A stretch of 64,000 bases of DNA from Bordetella genomosp. 4 (GTDB taxonomy: Bacteria > Pseudomonadota > Gammaproteobacteria > Burkholderiales > Burkholderiaceae_B): positions 1-64,000 of the forward strand of contig NZ_NEVQ01000003.1 in the NCBI RefSeq assembly GCF_002261185.1. The letters run 5' to 3'. Numbering within the stretch: position 1 is the first letter of the stretch; the number at the start of each line of letters is the position of its first letter. The notes below the pieces were generated by a model. It was not told where the DNA came from. It made no database searches and worked only from the letters and a program-made list of their open reading frames with translations. Shown here one piece after another: positions 36,226 through 43,979 of the stretch. The position numbers and the translations under genes are program-made.

Positions 36226-37565
36226 CGGTAGGTCTAACAACGGATATTGCGGACCCCCTGCATCATATTCATATCGCCATGCAGGGGGTGGACACCCGTC
36301 CCAGGCAAGGAAAAGTCCAGGAAATACGTGGGCTGACCATCAGAGCCTGGCTGCCTGGGGCAACGCTGGGTGAATTCTGCAGTATCGAGCCCAGCATGCC
36401 CGACTATGCACCAGTTCCCGCGGAAGTCGTGGGTTTCGCGGATGAGCTGGCCTGGCTCGCGCCGATGGCCAAGGCAAACGGCATTAGCGCCGGTTGCCCT
36501 GTGTACCGCACGTCGCGGGGGTTCTCCATTGCGGTGGGCGAGCCGCTGCTGGGCACGGCCATCGATGCGTTTGGTCACGACCTGGACCCCCGGGCGCCGC
36601 GCCGAATAGGCGAGATGGTCCTGCGCGCTGTTCACGGCACAGCGCCGGCGGCGATAGAGCGCCAACGCATCAGCGAGCCTTGTCCGTTGGGCATCCGTGC
36701 CATCGATGGGCTCTTGACCGTGGGCCAAGGGCAGCGGGTGGCTATCCTGGGTGAGGCCGGTGCAGGCAAGTCTTCGCTGCTTGCCTCTATGTTGGCGGGT
36801 GCACAGGCCGATGTCATCGTGCTCGCGTTGATCGGCGAACGCGGTCGTGAAGTCCGGGAATGGCTGGAAGATGCCATGAGCCCGGACACCCGCGCTCGCA
36901 CGGTTACCGTCGTGGCGACTTCGGATAAATCGGCCCTGGAGCGGGTCAAGGCGGCGGAGACGGCCACTTGCGTGGCGGAGTATTTCCGGGATACCGGCAA
37001 GCATGTCCTGTTGATGGTCGATAGTGTGACACGGTATGCGCGCGCGCGTCGCGAGATCGGTCTGGCCGTCGGGGAACCGCCCACACGCCGGGGATTTCCG
37101 CCTTCGTTGTTTGCAGCATTGCCGGAGCTGCTCGAGCGTGCCGGTCCAGGCGTGCGCGGCAGCATTACCGGCATTTACACGGTGCTGGTCGAAGGTGACG
37201 GTGAAGCCGATCCGGTCGCAGAGGAGGTCACCTCTATCGCCGACGGCCACATCGTGCTAGACGCTCAGTTGGCGCGCAGGAACCGGTTTCCGGCGATCGA
37301 CATTCTGCGCAGCCGAAGCCGTCTGATGCACAAAGTCGTACATGACCAGCACGGTAATGCGGCCGCGCAGGTGCGTGACTTGATGGCGCGCTATGCGCAA
37401 GTGGAATTGCTTATCCGGCTGGGCGAATACGCTGCCGGCACGGATGCACAGACCGACGCTGCGATCCAGCGCCACGAGGCGATAGAAAGCTTTCTGTGCC
37501 AGGACATGAAAACGATATCCAGTTTTTCCGAGACGCGCAGCCGCCTGATGGAGTTGATAGCGTGA
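36222..37565 (+). CDS. sctN: T3SS ATPase SctN
   Basis: The 447-residue protein has Walker A GEAGAGKSSLLASM near residue 177, catalytic ALIGERGREVREW and Walker B HVLLMVDSVTRYARA. GEPPTRRGFPPSLFAALPEL is typical of the FliI/SctN family. It forms a hexamer at the cytoplasmic face that unfolds and releases substrates. The gene starts with GTG, overlapping the sctL stop (GTGA). Confidence 0.97.
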   Translation: MTVGLTTDIADPLHHIHIAMQGVDTRPRQGKVQEIRGLTIRAWLPGATLGEFCSIEPSMPDYAPVPAEVVGFADELAWLAPMAKANGISAGCPVYRTSRGFSIAVGEPLLGTAIDAFGHDLDPRAPRRIGEMVLRAVHGTAPAAIERQRISEPCPLGIRAIDGLLTVGQGQRVAILGEAGAGKSSLLASMLAGAQADVIVLALIGERGREVREWLEDAMSPDTRARTVTVVATSDKSALERVKAAETATCVAEYFRDTGKHVLLMVDSVTRYARARREIGLAVGEPPTRRGFPPSLFAALPELLERAGPGVRGSITGIYTVLVEGDGEADPVAEEVTSIADGHIVLDAQLARRNRFPAIDILRSRSRLMHKVVHDQHGNAAAQVRDLMARYAQVELLIRLGEYAAGTDAQTDAAIQRHEAIESFLCQDMKTISSFSETRSRLMELIA

Positions 37566-38044
37566 GTGCGGAACTGAAGAGAATCCGTACTGTGAAGGAA
37601 ATCCGTCTCCGGCGCGAGGAGCGGCTGCTGTATTTGAAGAGTCTCCAGGCCAGGCACTGCGAACGCGTCGAGCAGGAGTTCCTGGCCGAGAGCCATCGTT
37701 CCGAGGAAACGATGGTTTCGATACGGCAGCGAAAGCATGAGCGTTGGCAGGAACTGTTCAGTGAACCTTTCGATAGCCGGAAAATCATGCATGTCCACGA
37801 TCAGGATAGTGACGATGCGTGGCAACTATTGGAGATGGAGGCTTCGTTACAGAAGCTGAAAGGCAAGTTGGCGCAGATGCAAGCGGAGCTCGACCAGCTT
37901 ACGGCTAATCACGCGCAATGTGTGCGCAAGCTTGAAGCCTGCAACGAGTTGGCGGTCTGGCATGGCCGCCAGCAGTCCAAACGTAATGCGTTGCGCGAGG
38001 AGTTTCTGGCCGACGAACTGCAGGGGGCGCGCCATGGCCGATGA
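37562..38044 (+). CDS. sctO: ATPase central stalk SctO
   Basis: From the GTG overlapping the sctN stop this encodes 160 residues, almost entirely charged helix (IRTVKEIRLRREERLLYLKS, later LKGKLAQMQAELDQL), the two-helix coiled coil of SctO/FliJ. It sits between sctN and sctQ as in Rhc clusters (y4yJ). It would couple the ATPase to the SctV gate. The frame is open upstream inside sctN, but that part is not coding. Confidence 0.8.
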   Translation: MSAELKRIRTVKEIRLRREERLLYLKSLQARHCERVEQEFLAESHRSEETMVSIRQRKHERWQELFSEPFDSRKIMHVHDQDSDDAWQLLEMEASLQKLKGKLAQMQAELDQLTANHAQCVRKLEACNELAVWHGRQQSKRNALREEFLADELQGARHGR

Positions 38045-39074
38045 GGCTGCCATTCCGGTGGTGCCGCTGTGGCAGGAGTTACCGATTTTCGACCCGGCCG
38101 CGGTGGCCGCGTTACAAGACGGCGTGGCATTGTCGCCGCTGGTATTCAACCTATTTGACGAGTCGATCACGTTCAATCTGCGCGAAGTGCAGCAGACTCC
38201 ACCGGCCGATGCGTGTTGCGCAGCGCTTGAGATGGAGGGCGCGTACGGCCGCTTGTTCGCCGATGCCAAATGGTTGGATGGCGCATGCCTGCGGGCTGGT
38301 ATGTCCCGTCCGCAGCAAACACCGTGGTCTGAGATCGCGCCGTCGCTGCGGGTCTTCCTGCTGTCCTGGGCGATGGCCAATGTGCTGTCACGCCTGGAGG
38401 CCGTGTGCGGCCATGACTTCGTGCTGTCTCCCAAGGACGGGCACCAGAATGCCGCTCCCGGTCTTCGTCGCGTGGCCTTGTTTCCTGAGGGCGCCGAAGA
38501 GGCGCAGGGCGCCTTGATATGGCTGGATTTGCCCGACGCCACCATGAGCCGCCTGCCGCGCGAGCAGGCCCATGAGGAAATCTGGCAGCGTGTGCCTATC
38601 CTGGCAGCGCTTCAGGCCGGGCGGCAGATGCTGAGCCTTGTCCAGTTGGCTTCCTTGAGGCCGGGGGATGTCGTGCTGTTGAACCGGCCGTTGGATGGGC
38701 TGCATTTGGCCGTAGCGCCCTCGCTGCTGGCCGATGTCCGCGAGCAGGATGGCGGTTACGTCATGTGCAGCGCTTGGTATATCGATGAACGAAGAGAGGT
38801 TGCCGTGGAAGAAATCAATACCGAAACGCAAACGGTTCCGTCCGTGATGCTGGATCAATTGACCGTGCCGGTGGTGTGTGAAGTCGGCCGTCTTACCATG
38901 AGCATGGCGGACCTGAAGACCCTCAAGCCGGGGGCGGTGCTGCCGATGAGCCGGCGGATCGATCAGGCGGTAGACCTGATGGTGAATGGGCAGAAAATCG
39001 GGCAAGGAGAGTTGGTACGGTTCGATGGCACGCTCGGTGTTCGGGTAACGAGGCTGGCAGATGCAAATGGCTGA
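38034..39074 (+). CDS. sctQ: Cytoplasmic sorting-platform protein SctQ
   Basis: The 346-residue protein starts MADEAAIPVVPLWQE, overlapping sctO by 11 bases. Its C-terminal SpoA (surface presentation of antigens) domain reads LDQLTVPVVCEVGRLTMSMA, then LKPGAVLPM and GQKIGQGELVRFDGTLGVRV. The N-terminal half is variable, as usual. SctQ makes the pods of the cytoplasmic sorting platform. A second internal start for the SpoA domain alone is possible (as in YscQ) near MLDQLTVPV. Confidence 0.92.
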   Translation: MADEAAIPVVPLWQELPIFDPAAVAALQDGVALSPLVFNLFDESITFNLREVQQTPPADACCAALEMEGAYGRLFADAKWLDGACLRAGMSRPQQTPWSEIAPSLRVFLLSWAMANVLSRLEAVCGHDFVLSPKDGHQNAAPGLRRVALFPEGAEEAQGALIWLDLPDATMSRLPREQAHEEIWQRVPILAALQAGRQMLSLVQLASLRPGDVVLLNRPLDGLHLAVAPSLLADVREQDGGYVMCSAWYIDERREVAVEEINTETQTVPSVMLDQLTVPVVCEVGRLTMSMADLKTLKPGAVLPMSRRIDQAVDLMVNGQKIGQGELVRFDGTLGVRVTRLADANG

Positions 39075-39723
39075 GTATCAGCCGAATCTCGGCGTCATCA
39101 TCCTATTGGTGGCAACGGTAGGCCTGCTGCCGCTGTTCATCGTGACGATGACCGGGTTCTTGAAAATTTCTGTTGTGCTGTTTCTGATCCGTAATGCACT
39201 TGGTGTGCAGCAGACGCCGCCGAACCTGGTGCTCTACGGTATTGCTCTGATCCTGGCATGCTACGTCACCGCACCTCTGATCGGCGAAATCAGCCATCAA
39301 TTCCAGGGGGCGCAGATACAGCTTAATTCTATGGAAGACTTGAGCGATATCGCCAGTCGCGTGCGCGGACCCTTGCAGACGCATCTGGCCAGATATGCCT
39401 CGCCCGAAGAAAGGGAGTTCTTCCTGAACGCGACCGAGGGGTTATGGTCTGAGCAGGCGCGTCAGAATTTGCGCGACGACGACCTGGTCGTGTTGGTACC
39501 TGCCTTCGTCGGTTCAGAGCTGGCTAGAGCGTTCGAGATCGGTTTTCTGTTGTACATCCCGTTTCTGGTCATTGATTTGATCGTGTCCAACATACTGATG
39601 GCCATGGGCATGATGATGGTGTCGCCCGCCCTGATTTCCGTTCCATTGAAAATATTTTTGTTCGTTATTGTGGACGGATGGTCGCGCCTGATGCATGGAT
39701 TGATCGTCAGTTATGGAGGTTGA
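39061..39723 (+). CDS. sctR: Export-apparatus protein SctR
   Basis: The 220-residue membrane protein carries the FliP/SctR signatures MTGFLKISVVLFLIRNALG and VQQTPPNLVLYGIALIL, and at the C-terminus LMAMGMMMVSPALISVPLK. With SctS and SctT it builds the helical export gate. The start overlaps the sctQ end by 14 bases; a second ATG two codons in (MAEYQPN) is equally possible. Confidence 0.96.
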   Translation: MQMAEYQPNLGVIILLVATVGLLPLFIVTMTGFLKISVVLFLIRNALGVQQTPPNLVLYGIALILACYVTAPLIGEISHQFQGAQIQLNSMEDLSDIASRVRGPLQTHLARYASPEEREFFLNATEGLWSEQARQNLRDDDLVVLVPAFVGSELARAFEIGFLLYIPFLVIDLIVSNILMAMGMMMVSPALISVPLKIFLFVIVDGWSRLMHGLIVSYGG

Positions 39724-39729
39724 GCGGAG

Positions 39730-39999
39730 ATGGATCAGACGCTGATTATTTCACTGATGAACAAGGCGCTGATGACGGTTCTGATCATCTCGGCGCCGGC
39801 TTTGTTGATTGCGATCGTCATTGGTCTGGGTGTGGGGCTGCTGCAGGCCCTGACGCAGATCCAGGATCAGACCCTGCCGCAGGCAGTGAAACTGGTGGCG
39901 GTGTTGTTCTCGCTGATCTTCGGTCTGCCATTGCTGGCGGGGCAAGTGTCAGAACTGGCAGATCTGTTGCTGGCCGGATTTCCCCTATGGACACGATAG
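39730..39999 (+). CDS. sctS: Export-apparatus protein SctS
   Basis: The 89-residue protein has two membrane helices and the FliQ/SctS core GVGLLQALTQIQDQTLPQAV. It lies six bases after sctR and overlaps sctT by 13 bases. Length and motifs are normal for the family. Confidence 0.96.
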   Translation: MDQTLIISLMNKALMTVLIISAPALLIAIVIGLGVGLLQALTQIQDQTLPQAVKLVAVLFSLIFGLPLLAGQVSELADLLLAGFPLWTR

Positions 40000-40820
40000 C
40001 GGGCGCTTCGACGGATCTATGGTGGCAAGGGGCGTTGTTATGGCTGGGTGCTGCGTATCCGGCGATCACGGCCACATCGCTTGCTATGGCGCGTTGCCTG
40101 GGGCTGGTAATGATTTCTCCGGTGTTCAACCGCCTGGGCATTACAGGCATGCTTCGCACTATGATCGCGTTGGTATTTGCGGCGCCGGCGGTGCCCATGT
40201 TGCTGCCGGAAGTCATGGACGGTTATTCCCATGCCGGTCATCGCCTGATAGGTGCGTTGGTGATAGAGATGCTGGTGGGCATGGTGCTGGGCGCAGTCTA
40301 TGGCGTGCCTATCTGGGCCGCCGAGGCTGCGGGCGAATTGATCGATCTGCAGCGGGGTTCGACGATGGCGCAGTTGATCGATCCGTTATCCGCCACGGAG
40401 TCTGGCGTGACCGCCACCTTACTGAGCGTCGTCATGGTGGCCATGTTTTTCCTGGCAGGTGGACTGTTCTTCATGCTGCAGGGGTTGTATACCAGTTACT
40501 CGATCTGGCCGGTCGGCGGGTTTTTCCCCGTCATGGACGGCTTGGGACCGGCAATGCTTGGCTTGTTGGATAACGTGCTGAGACTGGCGGTCATGATGAT
40601 TGCCCCGTTGATGATAGCCATTCTGGTTTCAGACTTGATGATGGCATATCTGTCGCGCATGGCGCCCAGCTTGCACGTTTTCGATTTGTCTCTGCCGGTG
40701 AAGAACTTGCTGTTCGCCATATTGCTCGTCCTTTACATGGCGGTGCTGTTGCCCGATATGGCGAGTCTGGTGGAGTCGGCCCAAGGCGTGTCCGATTGGG
40801 TAGGCAAGATGCGCAGATAA
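39987..40820 (+). CDS. sctT: Export-apparatus protein SctT
   Basis: The 277-residue membrane protein has the FliR/SctT pattern: RCLGLVMISPVFNRLGITG, EMLVGMVLGAVYGVPIWAAE and GELIDLQRGSTMAQLIDP. It starts inside the sctS end (MDTIAGAS at 39987); an open frame further upstream is not used. SctT forms the base of the export gate. Confidence 0.95.
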   Translation: MDTIAGASTDLWWQGALLWLGAAYPAITATSLAMARCLGLVMISPVFNRLGITGMLRTMIALVFAAPAVPMLLPEVMDGYSHAGHRLIGALVIEMLVGMVLGAVYGVPIWAAEAAGELIDLQRGSTMAQLIDPLSATESGVTATLLSVVMVAMFFLAGGLFFMLQGLYTSYSIWPVGGFFPVMDGLGPAMLGLLDNVLRLAVMMIAPLMIAILVSDLMMAYLSRMAPSLHVFDLSLPVKNLLFAILLVLYMAVLLPDMASLVESAQGVSDWVGKMRR

Positions 40821-40850
40821 GGCGATAAGCATGGGTGCGGGAGGCTCAAG

Positions 40851-41909
40851 ATGAGCAATGAATCGAGCGAAGAAAAGACCGAACCAGGCTCAGACAAGAA
40901 ACTGCGCGATGCCAGGCAAAAGGGGCAGGTGGCGAAAAGCCAGGACATGATTACGGCGCTGGTCGTGCTGGCATCGACGGTCTATCTGGGCCTGTCGGCT
41001 CATACCATGGCGGTCCGAGCGATAGCTTTGTTCGACAGAGTGGCTCTGGCACTTGAGGCGCCCGATATGAAGTTCTCCGAAGTCTGGGGTGCTATCGTGG
41101 TGGAGGCGTTGGACGCGCTGATGTCTACGACTTTTCCGCTGTTTGTGCTCATCGTGCTCGTTGTCTTCATCGGGAACGTCCTGATTAGCAAGGGAATCGT
41201 CTTTTCGACAGAACCTGTCAAACCGGATATCAAGAGAGTCGACCCGATCAGCGGGTTCAAACGATTATTCAGTCTGAGAAACGTCGTGGAGTTTCTAAAG
41301 GCGCTGTTGAAAGTGGCGGCTTTGAGCGTGGCATTTTTCATCGCGTATAAAACAAGCCTGCCTTTTCTGTTCGGTGCTCCGTCCTGTGGCGTCGATTGTC
41401 TGCTGGCATCGTTCAATCATTTATTCATCCCCATTGCACTTACCGCGATTCTGGCATTTCTGGGTACCGGAATACTCGATCTGCTGCTTCAGAAATGGCT
41501 GTTTGCGCGCGATATGCGCATGTCGCATAGCGAAGTGAAACGCGAACGCAAGGATATGGATGGGTCGCCAGAAATCCGCAAGGAAAGACACCGGCAGCGT
41601 GTGGCCATGCAAGCAACTTCATCGGCCCGGGGCGAGCATATGGCCTCTGTAATGATCGGGAGCGAGAAGGGCTGGATCGTCGGTATACGGTATGTCCGTG
41701 GCGAAACCAAGGTGCCTGTGGTGGTGCACGTGGTCCCTCCGGACAAAGCGCCCCAGGCATGGGCGCAGCGCCATGAGAAGAGCACGCCGCACGTGTACGA
41801 CCCAAACCTCGCCGGCGAGGTGGCGCGCCAATGCGCACTGGGGGAGCCGCTGCAGGAACGCCATTTTGGCCGAGTGGCGGAAGTGCTTGTCAAAGTGGGC
41901 CTGATATGA
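40851..41909 (+). CDS. sctU: Export switch protein SctU, lacking the NPTH motif
   Basis: The 352-residue protein has the FlhB/SctU N-terminus (SEEKTEPGSDKKLRDARQKG), four membrane helices and the cytoplasmic linker with VKPDIKRVDPISGFKRLFS. In the C-terminal domain the self-cleaving NPTH tetrapeptide, expected after MASVMI, is replaced by GSEK at residues 270-273; GWIVGIRYVRGETKVP, which normally follows NPTH, is intact. Cleavage at NPTH usually drives the early-to-middle substrate switch, so this SctU probably cannot autocleave. The change is clear in the DNA with no frameshift. It is the last gene of the sctJ-U block. Confidence 0.93.
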   Translation: MSNESSEEKTEPGSDKKLRDARQKGQVAKSQDMITALVVLASTVYLGLSAHTMAVRAIALFDRVALALEAPDMKFSEVWGAIVVEALDALMSTTFPLFVLIVLVVFIGNVLISKGIVFSTEPVKPDIKRVDPISGFKRLFSLRNVVEFLKALLKVAALSVAFFIAYKTSLPFLFGAPSCGVDCLLASFNHLFIPIALTAILAFLGTGILDLLLQKWLFARDMRMSHSEVKRERKDMDGSPEIRKERHRQRVAMQATSSARGEHMASVMIGSEKGWIVGIRYVRGETKVPVVVHVVPPDKAPQAWAQRHEKSTPHVYDPNLAGEVARQCALGEPLQERHFGRVAEVLVKVGLI

Positions 41910-42086
41910 CGATGGCGCACCCGGGCCACACGGCGGCCATGTTATTGCAACCGCCAGCATGTTTGTAATGCTGTGAAAGTGTAATGCCGTAGTCATTTCG
42001 GCCAAGCAGAATGGATTTGCTCGCAGGGGCATCTGATGAGCTCTCTATTTTTCGAGTGTTCAATTTCATATTTTTTGGAGTCAATT

Positions 42087-42248
42087 ATGAGCAACGTTTC
42101 TCCTACCACGACTGGTGGCGGCGCCGAAGCCGGTTTGGCCAAAATGGAAGCGGCTTTCGATCGCGCGATCGAAATGTCGGCCAAGGTTACCGAAATCACC
42201 ACGGAAAAAAAGGCGGAGTTGGACGCCAGCAAGCAACGTCCTAACTAA
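42087..42248 (+). CDS. Needle/pilus subunit candidate (NopA-like, SctF)
   Basis: The 53-residue peptide is Gly/Ser/Thr-rich at the start (MSNVSPTTTGGGAEAG), then a single amphipathic helix (KMEAAFDRAIEMSAKVTEIT) ending in KKAELDASKQRPN. It has no signal peptide. A TTTGGAGT ribosome site and a strong terminator just after the gene point to a highly expressed short transcript. From memory of rhizobial loci, NopA lies directly before the SctD and SctV genes, as here, so a needle subunit is the best guess. The helix recurs with 30 of 40 residues identical in the C-terminus of the protein at 50045. Confidence 0.65.
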   Translation: MSNVSPTTTGGGAEAGLAKMEAAFDRAIEMSAKVTEITTEKKAELDASKQRPN

Positions 42249-42265
42249 TAGCGGTTTTCGGTGGC

Positions 42266-42302
42266 AGGGCCGGGAACGCTTCCGGCCCTTTTCTGTTTTT
42301 TA
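42266..42302 (+). terminator. Rho-independent terminator after the needle-like gene
   Basis: AGGGCCGG and CCGGCCCT form an 8-bp GC stem, extended by further weak pairs, followed by TTTTCTGTTTTTT. It lies inside the T3SS cluster, between the 53-residue gene and sctD, so it should give excess needle-like mRNA over the downstream genes. Confidence 0.88.
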
Positions 42303-42373
42303 TGTATCCGCCATGCGCAATTTAGTGACAATATGTCTGCTGGCCGGTATCGATCCCGGATGGTGTCGATTGT

Positions 42374-43234
42374 ATGGATGAGCGCAGCGAATCACTTGCG
42401 CTGCATATAGCCAGCGGCATGCATGCAGGAGCCAGGACGCGTCTCCAGGAACATGTCACATATCGTCTCGGGGCCGATCTCGATGGCGATCTTGTCGTGC
42501 GGGATGAGGGAATTGCTCCGTGCCATATGACAGTCGAGGTCTGCAACGGCTGCGTCAGGCTGCAATCTTATGCGGAATCGGTACTGATAGACGGTGTGCG
42601 TAAACTGCCAATGGGGCATATTGCAGAAAGTCGTTTGCCGTGCCGCTTTGCCATAGGAAGCGTGCAGTTTCGGATCGGCAGTGAGGTGAGTGAGGCGGGG
42701 CGGCATGGCCTGCACCTGAATGCCTGGCTAGTGGGGCTGGTTTGCCTGGGGATAATGGGGGGCTACCTGCTACTGCCAGAGTCGGGCGCGGCAAAGAATG
42801 CCCAGGTCGGCCCAAAGCCCGATACTGCGCATGTGCGTCTGCCGAAGCCGACGGCGCAAGAAGTCCAGCGGGCGTTGCAGTCACGCTTGCAGGTAGCGGG
42901 CTTGCAGGACATGGTGGTCCAGGTTGATGGTGTCGTGGCCGAGGTGCGAGGTGTACTGCCGGACCACAGCAAAGCGCGATGGCGGGCCGTGCAGGAATGG
43001 TTCGATCTGCGTTATGGATCAAGCTATCTACTCAGATCAAAGATGGTCGACGTGGAAGTCCCCAAAGTCGCCATTACGGCCGTCTGGTTAGGAACGCACC
43101 CCTATATCGTCGATGCCGAAGGTGAACGCCATTACCAGGGAACCATGCTCAATGAAGGCTGGATGTTGAAGAGCATAGACAAAGGGCGAATAGTCCTGGT
43201 TCGCGGTGGCCAAGAGCATATTTTCGGACTGTGA
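42374..43234 (+). CDS. sctD: Inner-membrane ring protein SctD
   Basis: The 286-residue protein has an N-terminal FHA-like domain (about residues 8-100: GMHAGARTRLQEHVTYRLGA, then VVRDEGIAPCHMTVEV). A membrane helix lies near 115-135 (AWLVGLVCLGIMGGYLLL), and a periplasmic ring domain follows (LRSKMVDVEVPKVAITAVWL). It is shorter than YscD, with one or two ring domains fewer. It pairs with SctJ in the inner-membrane ring. In rhizobia the equivalent gene follows nopA and precedes rhcV, as here. Confidence 0.85.
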   Translation: MDERSESLALHIASGMHAGARTRLQEHVTYRLGADLDGDLVVRDEGIAPCHMTVEVCNGCVRLQSYAESVLIDGVRKLPMGHIAESRLPCRFAIGSVQFRIGSEVSEAGRHGLHLNAWLVGLVCLGIMGGYLLLPESGAAKNAQVGPKPDTAHVRLPKPTAQEVQRALQSRLQVAGLQDMVVQVDGVVAEVRGVLPDHSKARWRAVQEWFDLRYGSSYLLRSKMVDVEVPKVAITAVWLGTHPYIVDAEGERHYQGTMLNEGWMLKSIDKGRIVLVRGGQEHIFGL

Positions 43235-43249
43235 GGGGATGCTGGAATA

Positions 43250-43660
43250 ATGCGGATCACTCGATCAGATGTTGATCTCTGGCGTGCGCGCGAGATGCAG
43301 GGGCTGCGGCGATTGGCCGAGGCTTCGCCCTTCTCTTCTCAGGAAAGGCGGCCCGAACCGGCGCTCAGGCGAGCCTCGAGCAGCCGTCGTCGGCTTGTTG
43401 ACCGAACTGAACAGGCAAACGCCGCGCCGCCTATCGACGATCAATTATCGGATACGGTGGGAAACGTCACGATTTTGCAGCATCTACTTGACAGCGTGCT
43501 GCCGGCGCTTGATCTGCCGGCTGAAGTGCGTCTTGCAGCGGCATCGTTGCTGTCTGAAGACATGAATCATCATTTGCGGGTCCTGGGTGCCGGCCTGGCC
43601 GGCGAAGAAGAACTCGAAGAAGGCGAACCGGAGGCCGAACCGGATGGAAGACTGGGATAG
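43250..43660 (+). CDS. Small T3SS-locus protein, unrecognised
   Basis: The 136-residue protein is Arg/Glu-rich with a helical middle (NVTILQHLLDSVLPALDLPA) and an acidic end (GEEELEEGEPEAEPDG). It overlaps the next small gene by 17 bases and lies between sctD and sctV. It has no signal peptide or membrane segment, which fits a cytoplasmic chaperone or regulator. I find no named family. Confidence 0.6.
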   Translation: MRITRSDVDLWRAREMQGLRRLAEASPFSSQERRPEPALRRASSSRRRLVDRTEQANAAPPIDDQLSDTVGNVTILQHLLDSVLPALDLPAEVRLAAASLLSEDMNHHLRVLGAGLAGEEELEEGEPEAEPDGRLG

Positions 43661-43979
43661 CCTCAGTGCGCAATGGCTGTGCCGCCGGGCGCGGTTGCTT
43701 GCGCTCAATGGACATGTGAGCCGAGGTCTGGTGTATCAATTAGTTGCCCATCACATGCAGCCCGTCGATATCGGGGTATTACATGGCTTGGCCGAGTTGT
43801 TCGCTATGGCGGGCGATGGCACACGTGCACTGACCGTGACCAACAAAATGGAGGCACTGGGTGTGCCGGCATCCGACCTGGCCTTGCTGCGAATCGACGC
43901 GCACCTGGCTTTGGGCCAGTTTGATACGGCTACGGAATTGCTGGCCCGGTACGACCGCGGGCCGGAGGCGAACGCGTGA
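43644..43979 (+). CDS. TPR-like small protein (needle chaperone candidate)
   Basis: The 111-residue protein has repeated helix pairs of TPR type (GVLHGLAELFAMAGDGTRAL, then LLRIDAHLALGQFDTATELL). Small TPR proteins at this place in T3SS loci include YscG, which holds the needle subunit, and HrpB1-like proteins. It overlaps sctV by four bases. The start at 43644 (MEDWDSLSAQWL) was chosen because the upstream frame lies inside the previous gene. A needle chaperone role is inference. Confidence 0.6.
   Translation: MEDWDSLSAQWLCRRARLLALNGHVSRGLVYQLVAHHMQPVDIGVLHGLAELFAMAGDGTRALTVTNKMEALGVPASDLALLRIDAHLALGQFDTATELLARYDRGPEANA

Noticed and set aside
36234-37250. A 338-codon minus-strand frame opposite sctN
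   Set aside because: Shadow of the conserved ATPase gene; no ribosome site or recognisable domain.
34182-41909. Flagellar export genes
   Set aside because: A lipoprotein SctJ, a single SpoA protein (SctQ), an N0-domain secretin protein and the absence of any hook or flagellin gene indicate an injectisome.
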